Source: an uncultured Campylobacter sp.
GTDB lineage: Bacteria; Campylobacterota; Campylobacteria; Campylobacterales; Campylobacteraceae
DNA length: 64,000 bases
Assembly: GCF_938045405.1 (NCBI RefSeq)
Contig: NZ_CALIMW010000057.1
Span: 1 to 64,000, forward strand
Direction: 5' to 3'
Below are positions 18,624 to 27,895 of the stretch, one piece after another (the stretch's first letter is position 1; every line of letters starts with the position of its first letter). Position numbers and translations under genes: made by a program. The notes beneath the pieces are model-generated. The model was not told the origin of the DNA and made no database searches. It worked only from the letters and a program-made list of their open reading frames with translations.

Positions 18624-20793
18624 TGATAACTTCTTAGAAAGTCTCATCGACGATGTCGTCGATACCAAAGACATTCAAAGCGCCAAGCAGCTGCTTTATA
18701 ATCTAAAAGAGCCTACTCCGTTACTGGTGGATGCTATAAATTTATGCATCGCGCAGCACGACGGGCAGTTTCGCAAAAGTGGCGAGCCGTATGCGATCCA
18801 TCCGATTTTGGTAGCTTGCTTCGTATCTTTTATGGGCGGAGACGACGCAATGGTGATATCTGCGCTACTACACGACGTAGTAGAGGATACAGATTACAGC
18901 ATCGAGCAGGTTAGACAAAGATTCGGCGACGAAGTAGCCAAAATCGTAGAAGGGCTTACTAAAATCGTAAACATCAGAGAGGATAAATTAGCCCCATCCA
19001 GCGATAGTAACGCCAAGCTACGCACCACGGCGCTTACCTTCCGCAGGATGCTGATGATCTCCATTAACGATCAGCGCGTCCTAGTCGTAAAGCTCTGCGA
19101 TAGGCTGCACAATATGCTAACCCTAGACGCACTTCGCCCCGATAAACAAAAACGCATCGGCGAAGAGACACTTTTGGTTTATGCGCCGATCGCGCACAGG
19201 CTTGGAATTTCATCGATCAAAAACGTGCTTGAGGATCTTAGCTTCAAATACGTTATGCCTAAAGAATACGCAGCGATCGCCGATTACGTCGAGGAGCATA
19301 AGCAGCAGCTTCAGATGAGCTTGAGCAAATTTAGCGAAAAGATCAAGGAGTATATGCTTTCAAACGGCTTTAGCGAGGGCAGCTTTGAGATCCAAAAGCG
19401 GATGAAGCACTACTACTCGATCTTTTTAAAAATGCAGCGCAAAGGAATTTCGATCGAGGAGGTGCTCGATCTTTTGGCTATCCGCATCATCGTGCAAAAG
19501 CCGATGGATTGCTACTTGGCTCTAGGTATAATCCATACTAAATTTAATCCGCTCATATCGCGCTTTAAGGATTATATCGCGCTTCCGAAGCAAAACGGCT
19601 ACCAGACGATCCACACGACCGTTTTTAACGAAAGTATGATCGTAGAGGTGCAGATCCGCACCTTCGATATGCATAACACCGCGGAATTCGGCGTCGCCGC
19701 GCACTGGAAGTATAAATATAGCGGCTCAATCAATCCGAAGCTCGATTGGCTAAACGATATCGGCATGCAGGAAGAGGACGACGCCAACGCCGAGGATCTT
19801 TACGAATACGCTAAAGACAGCCTCTACGTCGAGGATATCGCCGTGTATTCGCCAAAGGGCGGAATTTTTACATTGCCGCGCGGCGCTACGGCGCTTGATT
19901 ACGCCTACGAGATACACTCTCAAGTGGGCTTAAAAGCGACCGAGGCCTTTATAAACCGCGTCAAGGTGCCGCTATTAACGGAGCTAAAAAACGGAGATAT
20001 CGTTCATATCATTACCGGAAGCGAGCCACACTACCGCTGCAGCTGGCTAAGCTCTGTAAAAACGGGCAAGGCGCGCGCAACGATAAAGGCGTTTTGCAAG
20101 CAAAAGATCAGAGATATAAATTTTGAAGTAGCGATTAAAATTTTATGCGCGATCTTTACGACGAGTAAGGAGAGCATTCTAAGCTGGCTTGAAAAAGAAA
20201 ATTTAAGCAAAAAGATCGGCAAAGCTGCCTACGACTCGGTATTTTTAAAAGACGTCGTAAACGCGCTGAAAAAATACCCGCTCAAAGAGAAATTTTTCAA
20301 TATGAAATTTCGCAGCAAGTATGAGATCGAGAAGCAAAAATTTGACAACATCGTGGTGTATTCAAATTTTAAAATCGACGAGGTTGAGTTTGATTACTGC
20401 TGCAACCCAAAGCGTGGCGACGACATCATCGGCTTTCGCAACGGACACGGCGTGACGGTGCATCATAAGCTGTGCGAACGTGCAAGCGAGCTAATCAAAA
20501 CCGATGAGATGATCTTCGTAAAATGGACGCGTAATGCGCCGCACCGCTACAAGATCATATTAAATTTAGAAAACAAGCGCGGCTCGCTGGCGACGTTTTT
20601 GAACTATTTAGTCAAGCTCGAGGTCGATCTAGTGTCGATAAGCCTCAACGAAAATAGCGAAACGACGTCGGATTATTTTGAGATTATCATCGAGCTAAAC
20701 GAAAATTTAGACTCTACGGAGATTAAAGACAAACTCAAAAACCGCTTTAAAATCGTGGATTTCGTATCGCTTACGGACGTATATAAAAACTAA
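18601..20793 (+). CDS. spoT: Bifunctional (p)ppGpp synthetase/hydrolase
   Basis: This 730-residue RelA/SpoT homologue would make and degrade the stringent-response alarmone. The HD hydrolase domain has HPILVACFVSF and the ALLHDVVEDTDYS motif around residue 90, with intact histidine and aspartates. The synthetase domain includes HTKFNPLISRFKDYIALPK and NGYQTIHTTVF (about 308-340). A TGS domain (VYSPKGGIFTLPRGATALDYAYEIH) follows near 418-445, and a C-terminal ACT domain near 650-730. Both active sites look complete, consistent with the single bifunctional enzyme typical of Campylobacter. The ATG lies within the end of rpoZ, and no obvious ribosome-binding site precedes it, so coupling to rpoZ translation is likely. 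Confidence 0.95.
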   Translation: MESLTRINDNFLESLIDDVVDTKDIQSAKQLLYNLKEPTPLLVDAINLCIAQHDGQFRKSGEPYAIHPILVACFVSFMGGDDAMVISALLHDVVEDTDYSIEQVRQRFGDEVAKIVEGLTKIVNIREDKLAPSSDSNAKLRTTALTFRRMLMISINDQRVLVVKLCDRLHNMLTLDALRPDKQKRIGEETLLVYAPIAHRLGISSIKNVLEDLSFKYVMPKEYAAIADYVEEHKQQLQMSLSKFSEKIKEYMLSNGFSEGSFEIQKRMKHYYSIFLKMQRKGISIEEVLDLLAIRIIVQKPMDCYLALGIIHTKFNPLISRFKDYIALPKQNGYQTIHTTVFNESMIVEVQIRTFDMHNTAEFGVAAHWKYKYSGSINPKLDWLNDIGMQEEDDANAEDLYEYAKDSLYVEDIAVYSPKGGIFTLPRGATALDYAYEIHSQVGLKATEAFINRVKVPLLTELKNGDIVHIITGSEPHYRCSWLSSVKTGKARATIKAFCKQKIRDINFEVAIKILCAIFTTSKESILSWLEKENLSKKIGKAAYDSVFLKDVVNALKKYPLKEKFFNMKFRSKYEIEKQKFDNIVVYSNFKIDEVEFDYCCNPKRGDDIIGFRNGHGVTVHHKLCERASELIKTDEMIFVKWTRNAPHRYKIILNLENKRGSLATFLNYLVKLEVDLVSISLNENSETTSDYFEIIIELNENLDSTEIKDKLKNRFKIVDFVSLTDVYKN

Positions 20794-20807
20794 ATAAGGG
20801 AGAGCAA

Positions 20808-22013
20808 ATGGCTGACATTCAAAGCATTATGGAAAATTTTAAGCGCGGCGTCGCGGAAATCATCGGCGAGGAGCAGATTGAAGCACTGATTAGGCGCTAT
20901 TACGACAGCGGCGAGGTCTTTTACGTCAAAATCGGCATGGATCCCACTGCTGCGGATCTGCACCTAGGTCACGCCGTCGTGCTAAATAAGCTTGCGTTTT
21001 TACAAAACCACGGCGCGATCGTGCAGTTTCTAATCGGCGATTTTACCGCTCAAATCGGCGATCCTACGGGCAAGAGCGAGACTCGCAAAAAGCTAGCGCG
21101 CGAAGTTGTGCTTCAAAACGCCAAAACTTACGAGCAGCAGGTCTTTAAAATTCTAAATCCCGCAAAAACTAAGGTGATGTTTAACTCCGAATGGACCAAC
21201 CGCCTGGGTGCTAGCGGTATGATTGAGCTATCAAGCACTTTTAATGTTGCCCGGATGCTCGAGCGCGACGACTTTGAGAAGCGCTACAAGGCCGAGCAGC
21301 CGATCAGCATCAGCGAGTTTATGTATCCGCTACTGCAAGGATACGACAGCGTTTGCATGAAATGCGATATAGAATTCGGCGGTACCGATCAGAAATTTAA
21401 TCTTTTAATGGGTCGCCAGCTGCAAAGAATTTATGATGTCGGCAAAGAACAAAGCGTCGTGATGATGCCGCTTTTGGTAGGTACCGACGGCACGAATAAG
21501 ATGAGCAAGAGCCTGGGTAACTACATCGGCGTAACCGATACGCCTCATGATATGTACGGCAAGGTGATGAGTATCAGCGATGCGTTAATGTGGGATTGGT
21601 ATAATCTGCTAAGCCAAAAAAGCAGCGAAGATATTGAGCTAATAAAAGGCTTCGTGGCGGATGGCTCGATCCATCCTAAGGCGGTTAAGGAGGAGCTTGC
21701 CTCCGAGATCGTCACGCAATTTTATGACGAAAATACCGCCTTTGAAGCCAAGCAGGAATTTGACCGCGTCCATGGCGCCGGCGAGCTTCCTAGCGAGATC
21801 AAGGAGTACCACGTAAGCTCGCCTGCATGGATCGTAAAGGCGCTCATCAGCTGCAAGCTTGCCGTCTCTAGCTCGGATGCGCGCAGGCTGATAAAATCAA
21901 ACGCCGTCAGTATCGATCAAAATAAAATTTTAGATGAGCAGCTTCAGCTTAGCTCGGGCGAATACACGCTTCAAGTAGGGAAGAAGAAATTCGCTAAATT
22001 AAAGGTGGATTAA
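20808..22013 (+). CDS. tyrS: Tyrosyl-tRNA synthetase
   Basis: Cytoplasmic class I synthetase charging tRNA-Tyr, 401 aa. The HIGH-like motif is ADLHLGHAVVLNKL near residue 50 and the KMSKS motif is NKMSKSLGNYIGV near 229. The C-terminal S4-type RNA-binding domain runs from about 340 to the end (SSDARRLIKSNAVSIDQNKI). GGGAG precedes the ATG. The stop shares its last base with the start of the next gene (TAATG). Confidence 0.97.
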   Translation: MADIQSIMENFKRGVAEIIGEEQIEALIRRYYDSGEVFYVKIGMDPTAADLHLGHAVVLNKLAFLQNHGAIVQFLIGDFTAQIGDPTGKSETRKKLAREVVLQNAKTYEQQVFKILNPAKTKVMFNSEWTNRLGASGMIELSSTFNVARMLERDDFEKRYKAEQPISISEFMYPLLQGYDSVCMKCDIEFGGTDQKFNLLMGRQLQRIYDVGKEQSVVMMPLLVGTDGTNKMSKSLGNYIGVTDTPHDMYGKVMSISDALMWDWYNLLSQKSSEDIELIKGFVADGSIHPKAVKEELASEIVTQFYDENTAFEAKQEFDRVHGAGELPSEIKEYHVSSPAWIVKALISCKLAVSSSDARRLIKSNAVSIDQNKILDEQLQLSSGEYTLQVGKKKFAKLKVD

Positions 22014-23101
22014 TGAGTATAAAGATAGGCAAACACGAGATTGCGCACCCGATAATTCAAGGCGGCATGGGACTTGGTATCAGCTGGGACAAGCTAGCCG
22101 GCAATGTCAGCCTAAACGGCTGTCTAGGCGTCATTAGCTCGGTCGGCACCGGCTATTACGAAAATCTTAAATTTGCCAAAAAATCGCTCGATGGCAGACC
22201 ATATCAAAGCGAGAATTTTTATAGCAAAGAGGCGCTTTTTGCGATAGTGCGAAACGCCCGTAAAATTTGCGGCAATGCGCCTTTGGGGATGAACGTAATG
22301 TGTGCGGCGAACGACTACGAGCGCATCGTAAGGGATTCGTGCGAGGCGGGTATCGACATCATCATAAGCGGCGCGGGACTTCCTACCAATCTGCCGGAAT
22401 TTACGGCAGATTTCCCGAACGTCGCGCTCGTGCCCATCGTCTCCTCCGCCAAGGCTCTTAAGATCATCGCCAAACGCTGGAAGCAGCGCTACGACAGAAT
22501 TCCCGACGCCGTAGTGCTGGAGGGTCCTCTTAGCGGCGGACATCAGGGCTTTACCTACGAGCAGTGCGGCGATCCGGCGTTTGCGCTGGATAATCTAATC
22601 CCGCAAGTAAAAGCGGAAATCTCGCAATGGGGCAGCTTCCCGCTATTTGTCGCAGGCGGAATTTGGGATAAAACCGACATCGATCGCGTGAAATCTTTGG
22701 GCGCGGACGGCGTGCAGATGGGTACGCGCTTCATCGGCACCTTTGAATGCGACGCCGCGGAGGAATTTAAGCAGGTGCTTCTTAATGCCAAAAAAGAGGA
22801 CATCCGGCTTCTAAAATCGCCCGTAGGCTATCCCGCGCGAGGAATTCATACCAATCTGCAAGATATGATCGCCGCAGGCACGGCGCCTAAGATCCGCTGT
22901 ATCAGCAACTGCGTAAGCCCATGCGAGCGCGGCAAAGGCGCTAACGCCGTAGGATACTGCATCGCCGACCGCCTAAGCGACGCATATCTGGGCAAAACGC
23001 AAAGCGGCCTGTTTTTCACCGGCGCGAACGGATGGCGATTAAACGAGATAATATCCGTGAAGGAATTGATAGAAAAACTTGTAAATGGCGAAGATAGTTA
23101 A
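22013..23101 (+). CDS. Nitronate monooxygenase / 2-nitropropane dioxygenase-like FMN enzyme
   Basis: A 362-residue TIM-barrel flavoenzyme. Family motifs are GGMGLGISWDKLAGNVS at residues 18-34, IISGAGLPTNLP near 119-130, VLEGPLSGGHQGF near 168-180 with the conserved histidine, and FVAGGIWDKTDIDRVKSLGADGVQMGTRF near 213-241 which binds the FMN phosphate. The gene lies between tyrS and amiA, the same position I recall in C. jejuni. Real substrate is unknown; it could detoxify nitronates or act on another enolate-like compound. Related FabK enoyl reductases share the fold, but the sequence looks nearer to nitronate monooxygenases. Confidence 0.82.
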   Translation: MSIKIGKHEIAHPIIQGGMGLGISWDKLAGNVSLNGCLGVISSVGTGYYENLKFAKKSLDGRPYQSENFYSKEALFAIVRNARKICGNAPLGMNVMCAANDYERIVRDSCEAGIDIIISGAGLPTNLPEFTADFPNVALVPIVSSAKALKIIAKRWKQRYDRIPDAVVLEGPLSGGHQGFTYEQCGDPAFALDNLIPQVKAEISQWGSFPLFVAGGIWDKTDIDRVKSLGADGVQMGTRFIGTFECDAAEEFKQVLLNAKKEDIRLLKSPVGYPARGIHTNLQDMIAAGTAPKIRCISNCVSPCERGKGANAVGYCIADRLSDAYLGKTQSGLFFTGANGWRLNEIISVKELIEKLVNGEDS

Positions 23102-24923
23102 AATTTTTCTAATCGCGGCTTTTAGCTGCGTATTGGCGTTTGGAGCTTCCAGCGAGGCGTTTTTTGCGAAATTCGACAAGGATTTCATCGTAGCGACGCC
23201 GAATTATAAGCGCTCGCTGCACAAGGAGCTAAAATCGCTCTACCAAGGCGCGTCCGATAAAGAAGTCCGCATCAAAGCGCTAAAGAGGCTGGTTTACAGC
23301 TCGAAAAATTTAGGGCTTGATTCCTCGCCTTATGAATCTGCGCTAGCCAAATTACAGGGCAAAGCAAGCGATAGCAGCACGCATTCTAAAAAACTCAAAG
23401 ATGAAAACGCAAAAAATTCCAAAAGCTCGGACGAGAAAAACGCTTCAAATTTAGCGCATAGCCCCAAAGCCTCCGCCTCCAAAAATTCTAAAAATTCAAA
23501 ATATTCCACTTCCAAAAATCTCAAAAATACGCGCGCGCCAGAAGAAGCCGATCTAAGCTCGCTATCTAGTGAGGATTTGGAATTTTTACGCTCCACTAGG
23601 CCCCGCGGCGCGGACGACGCAAAAAATTCAACAGACGATGCGCATAGCAGCGACTCAAGCGAAAATCCCGCAGGAGCCAACGACTCCTCGCAAGCGCAGA
23701 ATTCAGCAGGTAGTACTGCGACCGAGCGATTAGATTCTGAGCTTCGCAAAAGCAGCGTAAAAAAATCCTCCTCCGATGCCAAACTCGCTTTAGCATCGCT
23801 GCGCGGCGATGGGGATGAGATCGTGCTTGAGTTTAACCGCGATCTAAAGCGCGGCGATTATAAAGATTTTACGATCGCAAGTAGCGATAATTTTCGCTTC
23901 GTGATTGATTTTAGCGCGCGGCAAAAGTCACAAAAAACGCGGCTTAAAGATAGCTTTGTTAGCGATGTACGCGTCTCGCAATACAACGACAAGACCGTGC
24001 GCATCGTACTTAGCGACCCGAAAGAATTTAACGCAAACGTTGAAATTAGCGGCAATATGATGATTTTAAGTACGGCTGAAGGCTTAAAAGCCGCAAAATC
24101 CGCGCGCGCAGAAAAAAACAAGGATCAAAAATCAGGGCGCAATCGCAGACGCGAGCAAGATAGCGAGCCGCAAATCAGCACGATAGATGATGCGCAAGGT
24201 GCCAAAACCGCGTCCGTGGCCGTCGGTAAAATTTACAAATCGACCAAGGGCAAGCTCATCGTAATTGATCCGGGTCACGGCGGCAGCGATTCGGGCGCGG
24301 TCGGAAACGGGCTGAAGGAAAAAAATGTCGTGCTAGCCACATCCAAAAAGCTCGGCGCATTGCTTCAGAAACGCGGCTATAAGGTGCTTTATACGCGCAG
24401 CACCGACGTTTTTATAAATTTAAGGTCGCGCACCGCTTTCGCCGCTAAAAAAAACGCCGATATGTTTATCTCGATCCACGCAAACGCCGCTCCTAACGCT
24501 AGCTCAGCACTTAAAATGAGCGGCGTGGAGACCTTTTTCTTAAGCCCGGCTAGAAGCGAGCGCAGCAAAAACGCCGCCGCGCTCGAAAACAGGGGCGATT
24601 TGGAGGATATGAATACCTTCTCGAAGCAGACCTTCCTAAATTTTTTAAACCGCGAGAAGATAATCTCTTCAAACAAGCTTGCCATCGATATTCAAAGCTA
24701 TATGCTAAGCTCGGTCAAAAAGAGCTTCTCAAGCAGAGACGGAGGCGTGCGCGAGGCGCCATTTTGGGTGTTGGTGGGCGCTACGATGCCCGCGGTGCTC
24801 GTGGAGATGGGCTACATCACGCACCCGCAGGAGGGTAAAAATTTAGGCAAAAGCGCCTATCAGGACCGCATCGCCCAAGGCATCGCAAACGGCGTAGACG
24901 CGTACTTTCAGAAAAACAAGTGA
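23085..24923 (+). CDS. amiA: N-acetylmuramoyl-L-alanine amidase (AmiA type)
   Basis: A 612-residue periplasmic zinc amidase that cleaves the stem peptide from peptidoglycan during cell separation. A signal peptide (IVKIFLIAAFSCVLAFGA) is followed by a helical region, a long Ser/Asn/Lys-rich linker (about residues 90-240), an AMIN-like domain (about 240-335: VLEFNRDLKRG...FVIDFSAR), a second linker, and the Amidase_3 domain from about residue 388. Zinc ligands are in DPGHGGSDSGAVG, LKEKNVVLA and ISIHANA, and the catalytic glutamate is in VLVEMGYITHP. The long linker carries seven RAATTY hexamers. The start overlaps the previous gene by 17 bp. It is the likely target of the FtsEX/LytM genes at 31.9-34.8 kb. 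Confidence 0.93.
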   Translation: MAKIVKIFLIAAFSCVLAFGASSEAFFAKFDKDFIVATPNYKRSLHKELKSLYQGASDKEVRIKALKRLVYSSKNLGLDSSPYESALAKLQGKASDSSTHSKKLKDENAKNSKSSDEKNASNLAHSPKASASKNSKNSKYSTSKNLKNTRAPEEADLSSLSSEDLEFLRSTRPRGADDAKNSTDDAHSSDSSENPAGANDSSQAQNSAGSTATERLDSELRKSSVKKSSSDAKLALASLRGDGDEIVLEFNRDLKRGDYKDFTIASSDNFRFVIDFSARQKSQKTRLKDSFVSDVRVSQYNDKTVRIVLSDPKEFNANVEISGNMMILSTAEGLKAAKSARAEKNKDQKSGRNRRREQDSEPQISTIDDAQGAKTASVAVGKIYKSTKGKLIVIDPGHGGSDSGAVGNGLKEKNVVLATSKKLGALLQKRGYKVLYTRSTDVFINLRSRTAFAAKKNADMFISIHANAAPNASSALKMSGVETFFLSPARSERSKNAAALENRGDLEDMNTFSKQTFLNFLNREKIISSNKLAIDIQSYMLSSVKKSFSSRDGGVREAPFWVLVGATMPAVLVEMGYITHPQEGKNLGKSAYQDRIAQGIANGVDAYFQKNK

Positions 24924-25590
24924 TGAAATTTCACGCGCTGCGCTTTCTGAGAGCAGGATGAAATTTTATTTCGGCGCGAGATTTGCTCCGCGGATATAAG
25001 TTTGGTGAGCGGCACAGATCTTGCGATAAACAGAGCGCGGAGGCGGTAAATTTAAAATTTTAAAGCCCACAGCGCTAAATTTAAAGCAAAACGTGCGGCG
25101 TTTGCATGCAAAATTCGCTCGCATGCCAAATATTTACTACGGGCAGGTAAATTTTACGGAGCGTCTTGCGGCGCCACGAGCTAGGGATGTATACGGCTTA
25201 GGCGCGGAATTTTAACGCGGCTCGGCGTAAAATTTTAAAGCACGGACTTGACACCACTTGCTCAGCATAGTGCGACTGGCGGTAAAATTTACCGACAGAA
25301 TCGCATTTAAGCCGCGCGAAAATAGCGATTTTGTCGCACTAACGCAAGTCGTGTTTCAAACCGCATCCGCGCAATTAGGATTGCGTTTAAGTTATGAGTA
25401 TGTGTATCGCTCAAGCCACGCTTAACGGCGCAGTGGCGTCCTGAAATTTCGCTCTATGTCCGCAGGACGCGCAATAATATTTGCGTAATGCTGCGAACGC
25501 GGCAATTACAGCGTGCCGATGCCTGCGCTCTATGTGCATTAAAGGTGCGGCTGAATCGTAAATTTAAAGATAAAATTTAAAAGGTCTGAA
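24924..25590. other. 667-bp gene-free spacer rich in RAATTY
   Basis: I see no convincing coding frame, tRNA or other RNA here. About 14 RAATTY hexamers are scattered through it, including the 10-bp palindrome TGAAATTTCA 5 bp after the amiA stop. A run near 25280-25350 contains GCGAC...GTAAAATTTACC...GCGATTTTGTCGC, which has partial dyad symmetry. The end (25561-25590) holds the leader of the next gene, with AAAAGG 9 bases before its ATG. Confidence 0.6.
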
Positions 25591-26310
25591 ATGAAAAAAA
25601 TCGTATTTTTGATCCTGCTTTTCGCAGCCGTTGCGCTCGCGCTTTATGTTACTTCGCGCGTAAATCCAAATCTTTTCGCCGAAATCAAAATCCTAGGCGC
25701 ACTACTAAACGCCACGATTTTCGGCGTCGCGCTCATCGCCTTAGCGATCGGCGAAAAGGAGCTCGTGCGCTTTCCGTTTCTTACCGCCTCGCTACTGGCG
25801 CTGTTTTCGGGACTGGTAGAGGGCGTGCTGCTCTTCGAAAACCGCTACTACATCGCGATCACGGCGGCAGCGTTCGTCGCCTTCGTCTTTTATCTGCAGA
25901 TAAGGCACAAAAGATTTTCAAACAAAGCTTATAAAAATTCTGCGAACGAAGGCTCTAGAAATTTAGATGAGAGCGCAAATTTAAAAGACGCGGATTTCGG
26001 CGGCGCAAAAGAGGCGCAGGAGCTGCAAAATAAAAGCGCCGCGGCGGATGAAATTTTAAACTTTAAAAGCGGTGGCGAAATTTCAAATTCTCAAAGCGAG
26101 GATGAAATTTTAAATTCTAGTGGCGATCTCGGTGAAAATTTCGCGAGCGGCGCCGATGAAAATTCTACGCATCGCGCTGATGAAAATTCCGACGAAAATT
26201 TTAAAATTTTAAACGGCGGCGCGGGCGAAGGTAGCGCGGACGAAAATTCCGTGCAAAATTTCAATCAGGATGGTGAAAATTCCGCGCCCGGCGCAAGGCG
26301 CGATAGATGA
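25591..26310 (+). CDS. Membrane protein with repetitive acidic cytoplasmic tail
   Basis: I do not recognise this 239-residue protein. Residues 1-108 contain about four hydrophobic segments (MKKIVFLILLFAAVALALY, then ILGALLNATIFGVALIALAIG, FLTASLLALFSGLVEGVLL and YYIAITAAAFVAFVFYLQI). The remaining 130 residues are a hydrophilic Asp/Glu/Asn/Ser tail made of units such as DEILN and ADENS. This tail is encoded by a RAATTY array. The next small membrane-protein gene overlaps it by ATGA. Function unknown; the core is a plain membrane bundle and the tail is probably a late addition. Confidence 0.7.
   Translation: MKKIVFLILLFAAVALALYVTSRVNPNLFAEIKILGALLNATIFGVALIALAIGEKELVRFPFLTASLLALFSGLVEGVLLFENRYYIAITAAAFVAFVFYLQIRHKRFSNKAYKNSANEGSRNLDESANLKDADFGGAKEAQELQNKSAAADEILNFKSGGEISNSQSEDEILNSSGDLGENFASGADENSTHRADENSDENFKILNGGAGEGSADENSVQNFNQDGENSAPGARRDR
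25935..26282. repeat. RAATTY array in the tail of the membrane-protein gene
   Basis: About 16 RAATTY hexamers in 350 bp, many as GATGAAATTTTAAA or GACGAAAATTCC. Several cores are 24 or 27 bp apart (26051, 26078, 26105; 26136, 26160, 26184). On the coding strand they give Glu-Ile-Leu-Asn or Glu-Asn-Ser repeats. The array begins right after the last membrane segment and runs to the stop codon. Confidence 0.8.
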
Positions 26311-26633
26311 TCAAATCCGCGCTGATCGCGCTTGCAGTGATATTTTTGCTGCTTTTAAATTTAGCCAATCTCTTCGGCATGACACGCATAAGCGGGCCGG
26401 TGCCTGCGATGATCTGGTTTGCGATCAGCTTCTGCGGGGTTTTTTACCTATACAAATTTTGCGGCGCAAAGCCCGTCGCGGCGCGGATCGGGATCTTTGC
26501 CGTAGCCTTCGTGGGCGGGTTTTTCACGAGCGTTTTGTACTACGGATTTTTTAATTCGCAAACTTTGGAATTTGCCTTTACATACGCCCTTTTCGCGGTG
26601 GTTTTTACGCTCGGTATCGGCGTGATTTTGTAG
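26307..26633 (+). CDS. Small integral membrane protein
   Basis: A 108-residue protein with three to four membrane segments (MIKSALIALAVIFLLLLNLA, PAMIWFAISFCGVFYLY, IGIFAVAFVGGFFTSVLYY, FAFTYALFAVVFTLGIGVIL). The ATG overlaps the stop of the preceding membrane protein by four bases, so the two are probably made together and may interact. I recognise no family. The next gene, rodA, is convergent. Confidence 0.7.
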   Translation: MIKSALIALAVIFLLLLNLANLFGMTRISGPVPAMIWFAISFCGVFYLYKFCGAKPVAARIGIFAVAFVGGFFTSVLYYGFFNSQTLEFAFTYALFAVVFTLGIGVIL

Positions 26634-26735
26634 CGAGTTTTAATTTAGCGCCTACTTCAAATTTCACCGCCGACTTAAAAACAAGTCCTGCGCGATTTTG
26701 TAGAATTTCAAAATTTATCCGTGCGAGAACCAAAT

Positions 26736-27842
26736 TTACATCCTTATCTTGTAGGTTTTGTAGTTATCCTTCATCCTAAACGTCAGCAAATTTTGCAAAA
26801 TTCCAAAGAGGATCATAAAGGTGATGAAGCTGCTACCGCCATAGCTGAAAAACGGCAGCGGCACGCCTACGACGGGCGCGAAACCCACCACCATCGAGAT
26901 ATTAACGCCCGTGTAGATGAAAATGAGCGAGGCAAGCGCGCTCGTAAAGACCCGTATCAGATAGTCGCTTTTAAAATCGTAGTTCAGGCTCAGCAGATGC
27001 AGTATCAGCAGCGCATACAGCGCGATCAGCGCGGCAGCCCCCACGAAGCCGAAGCGCTCGATCGTATAAGCGAAGATAAAATCGCTCGTCGCAATCGGCA
27101 AGAATTTAAAGTGCGTCTGCGTCGCTTCATCCTTATCCTTGCCGTAGATGCCGCCGTTTCCGATAGCGATGATCGCCTGCTTGACCTGGTAATTGGGCTC
27201 CTCGCTGATAAAATCGGCGATGCGCTTTTTTTGATAATCGTGCATGTTTTCGTACAAAATCGGCGAGCTGGCCACAAAAACGATGATCAGCGTAAGCCAA
27301 ATTTTTTTATCCACGCCGATGATGAAAAGAATAGCAAATCCGGTCAAAAAAAGTATCGCGGCGGTGCCCAGATCGGGCTCTTTAGCGATCAAAACGAAAG
27401 GTAGAAGTATGTAAAAGCTAAGGCGCAAAAAATCCTTCAGCCCGTAGCCGTTTTTCGGCGGCGGATTTTTATGTATAAGATACATCAGCATCAGGATAAA
27501 CGCGGGCTTCATCACCTCGCTGGGCTGCAGCGTAAAATGCACGAAAGGGATCTCCAGCCAGCGCCTAGCTCCTAGCTTGCTAACGCCGAAAAAATCGACG
27601 CTGAGCAGCAATATGATATTTGTCCAATAAAATATCGGAATCAGATATAAAAATTTGCGTATCGGAAAGAGAAAAAATAGAGTAAAAACGGCAAATCCTA
27701 CGCCGAAATAAACGACCTGTTTCGATGAGAGTACGTCGTTTGCCTCGCTTATTAAAACGTATGAAAAAACCACTATCGGCACGATCAAAAAAGGTTGAAT
27801 GAAATCAAAATATGCTAAAATCTTTTTGTCAATTTTAAACAA
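26736..27842 (-). CDS. rodA: Rod-shape SEDS peptidoglycan glycosyltransferase RodA
   Basis: A 368-residue polytopic inner-membrane protein of the SEDS family that polymerises lipid II for side-wall growth together with a class B PBP. Typical SEDS features: GARRWLEIPFVHFTLQPSEVMKPAF near residues 107-130, KEPDLGTAAILFLTG near 170-185 with the catalytic-region aspartate, and GVNISMVVGFAPVVGVPLPFFSYGGSSF near 320-347. The shorter length and absence of an FtsW-type tail favour RodA. The start is TTG at 27842 with AGGA seven bases upstream. It diverges from rluD across 53 bp. Confidence 0.93.
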   Translation of the reverse strand: MFKIDKKILAYFDFIQPFLIVPIVVFSYVLISEANDVLSSKQVVYFGVGFAVFTLFFLFPIRKFLYLIPIFYWTNIILLLSVDFFGVSKLGARRWLEIPFVHFTLQPSEVMKPAFILMLMYLIHKNPPPKNGYGLKDFLRLSFYILLPFVLIAKEPDLGTAAILFLTGFAILFIIGVDKKIWLTLIIVFVASSPILYENMHDYQKKRIADFISEEPNYQVKQAIIAIGNGGIYGKDKDEATQTHFKFLPIATSDFIFAYTIERFGFVGAAALIALYALLILHLLSLNYDFKSDYLIRVFTSALASLIFIYTGVNISMVVGFAPVVGVPLPFFSYGGSSFITFMILFGILQNLLTFRMKDNYKTYKIRM

Positions 27843-27895
27843 CGCTTAATCCTAATTAAAATTTTGACGTAAGAATAGCCAAAAAAGGTATAAAT

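Noticed and set aside
24924..25590. tRNA or small RNA gene in the long spacer
   Set aside because: No T-arm consensus or stable cloverleaf was found by eye.
26721..27404. Long plus-strand open frame across rodA
   Set aside because: It is antisense to the clearly conserved rodA gene, and its His/Arg/Gln-rich product is typical of a shadow frame.
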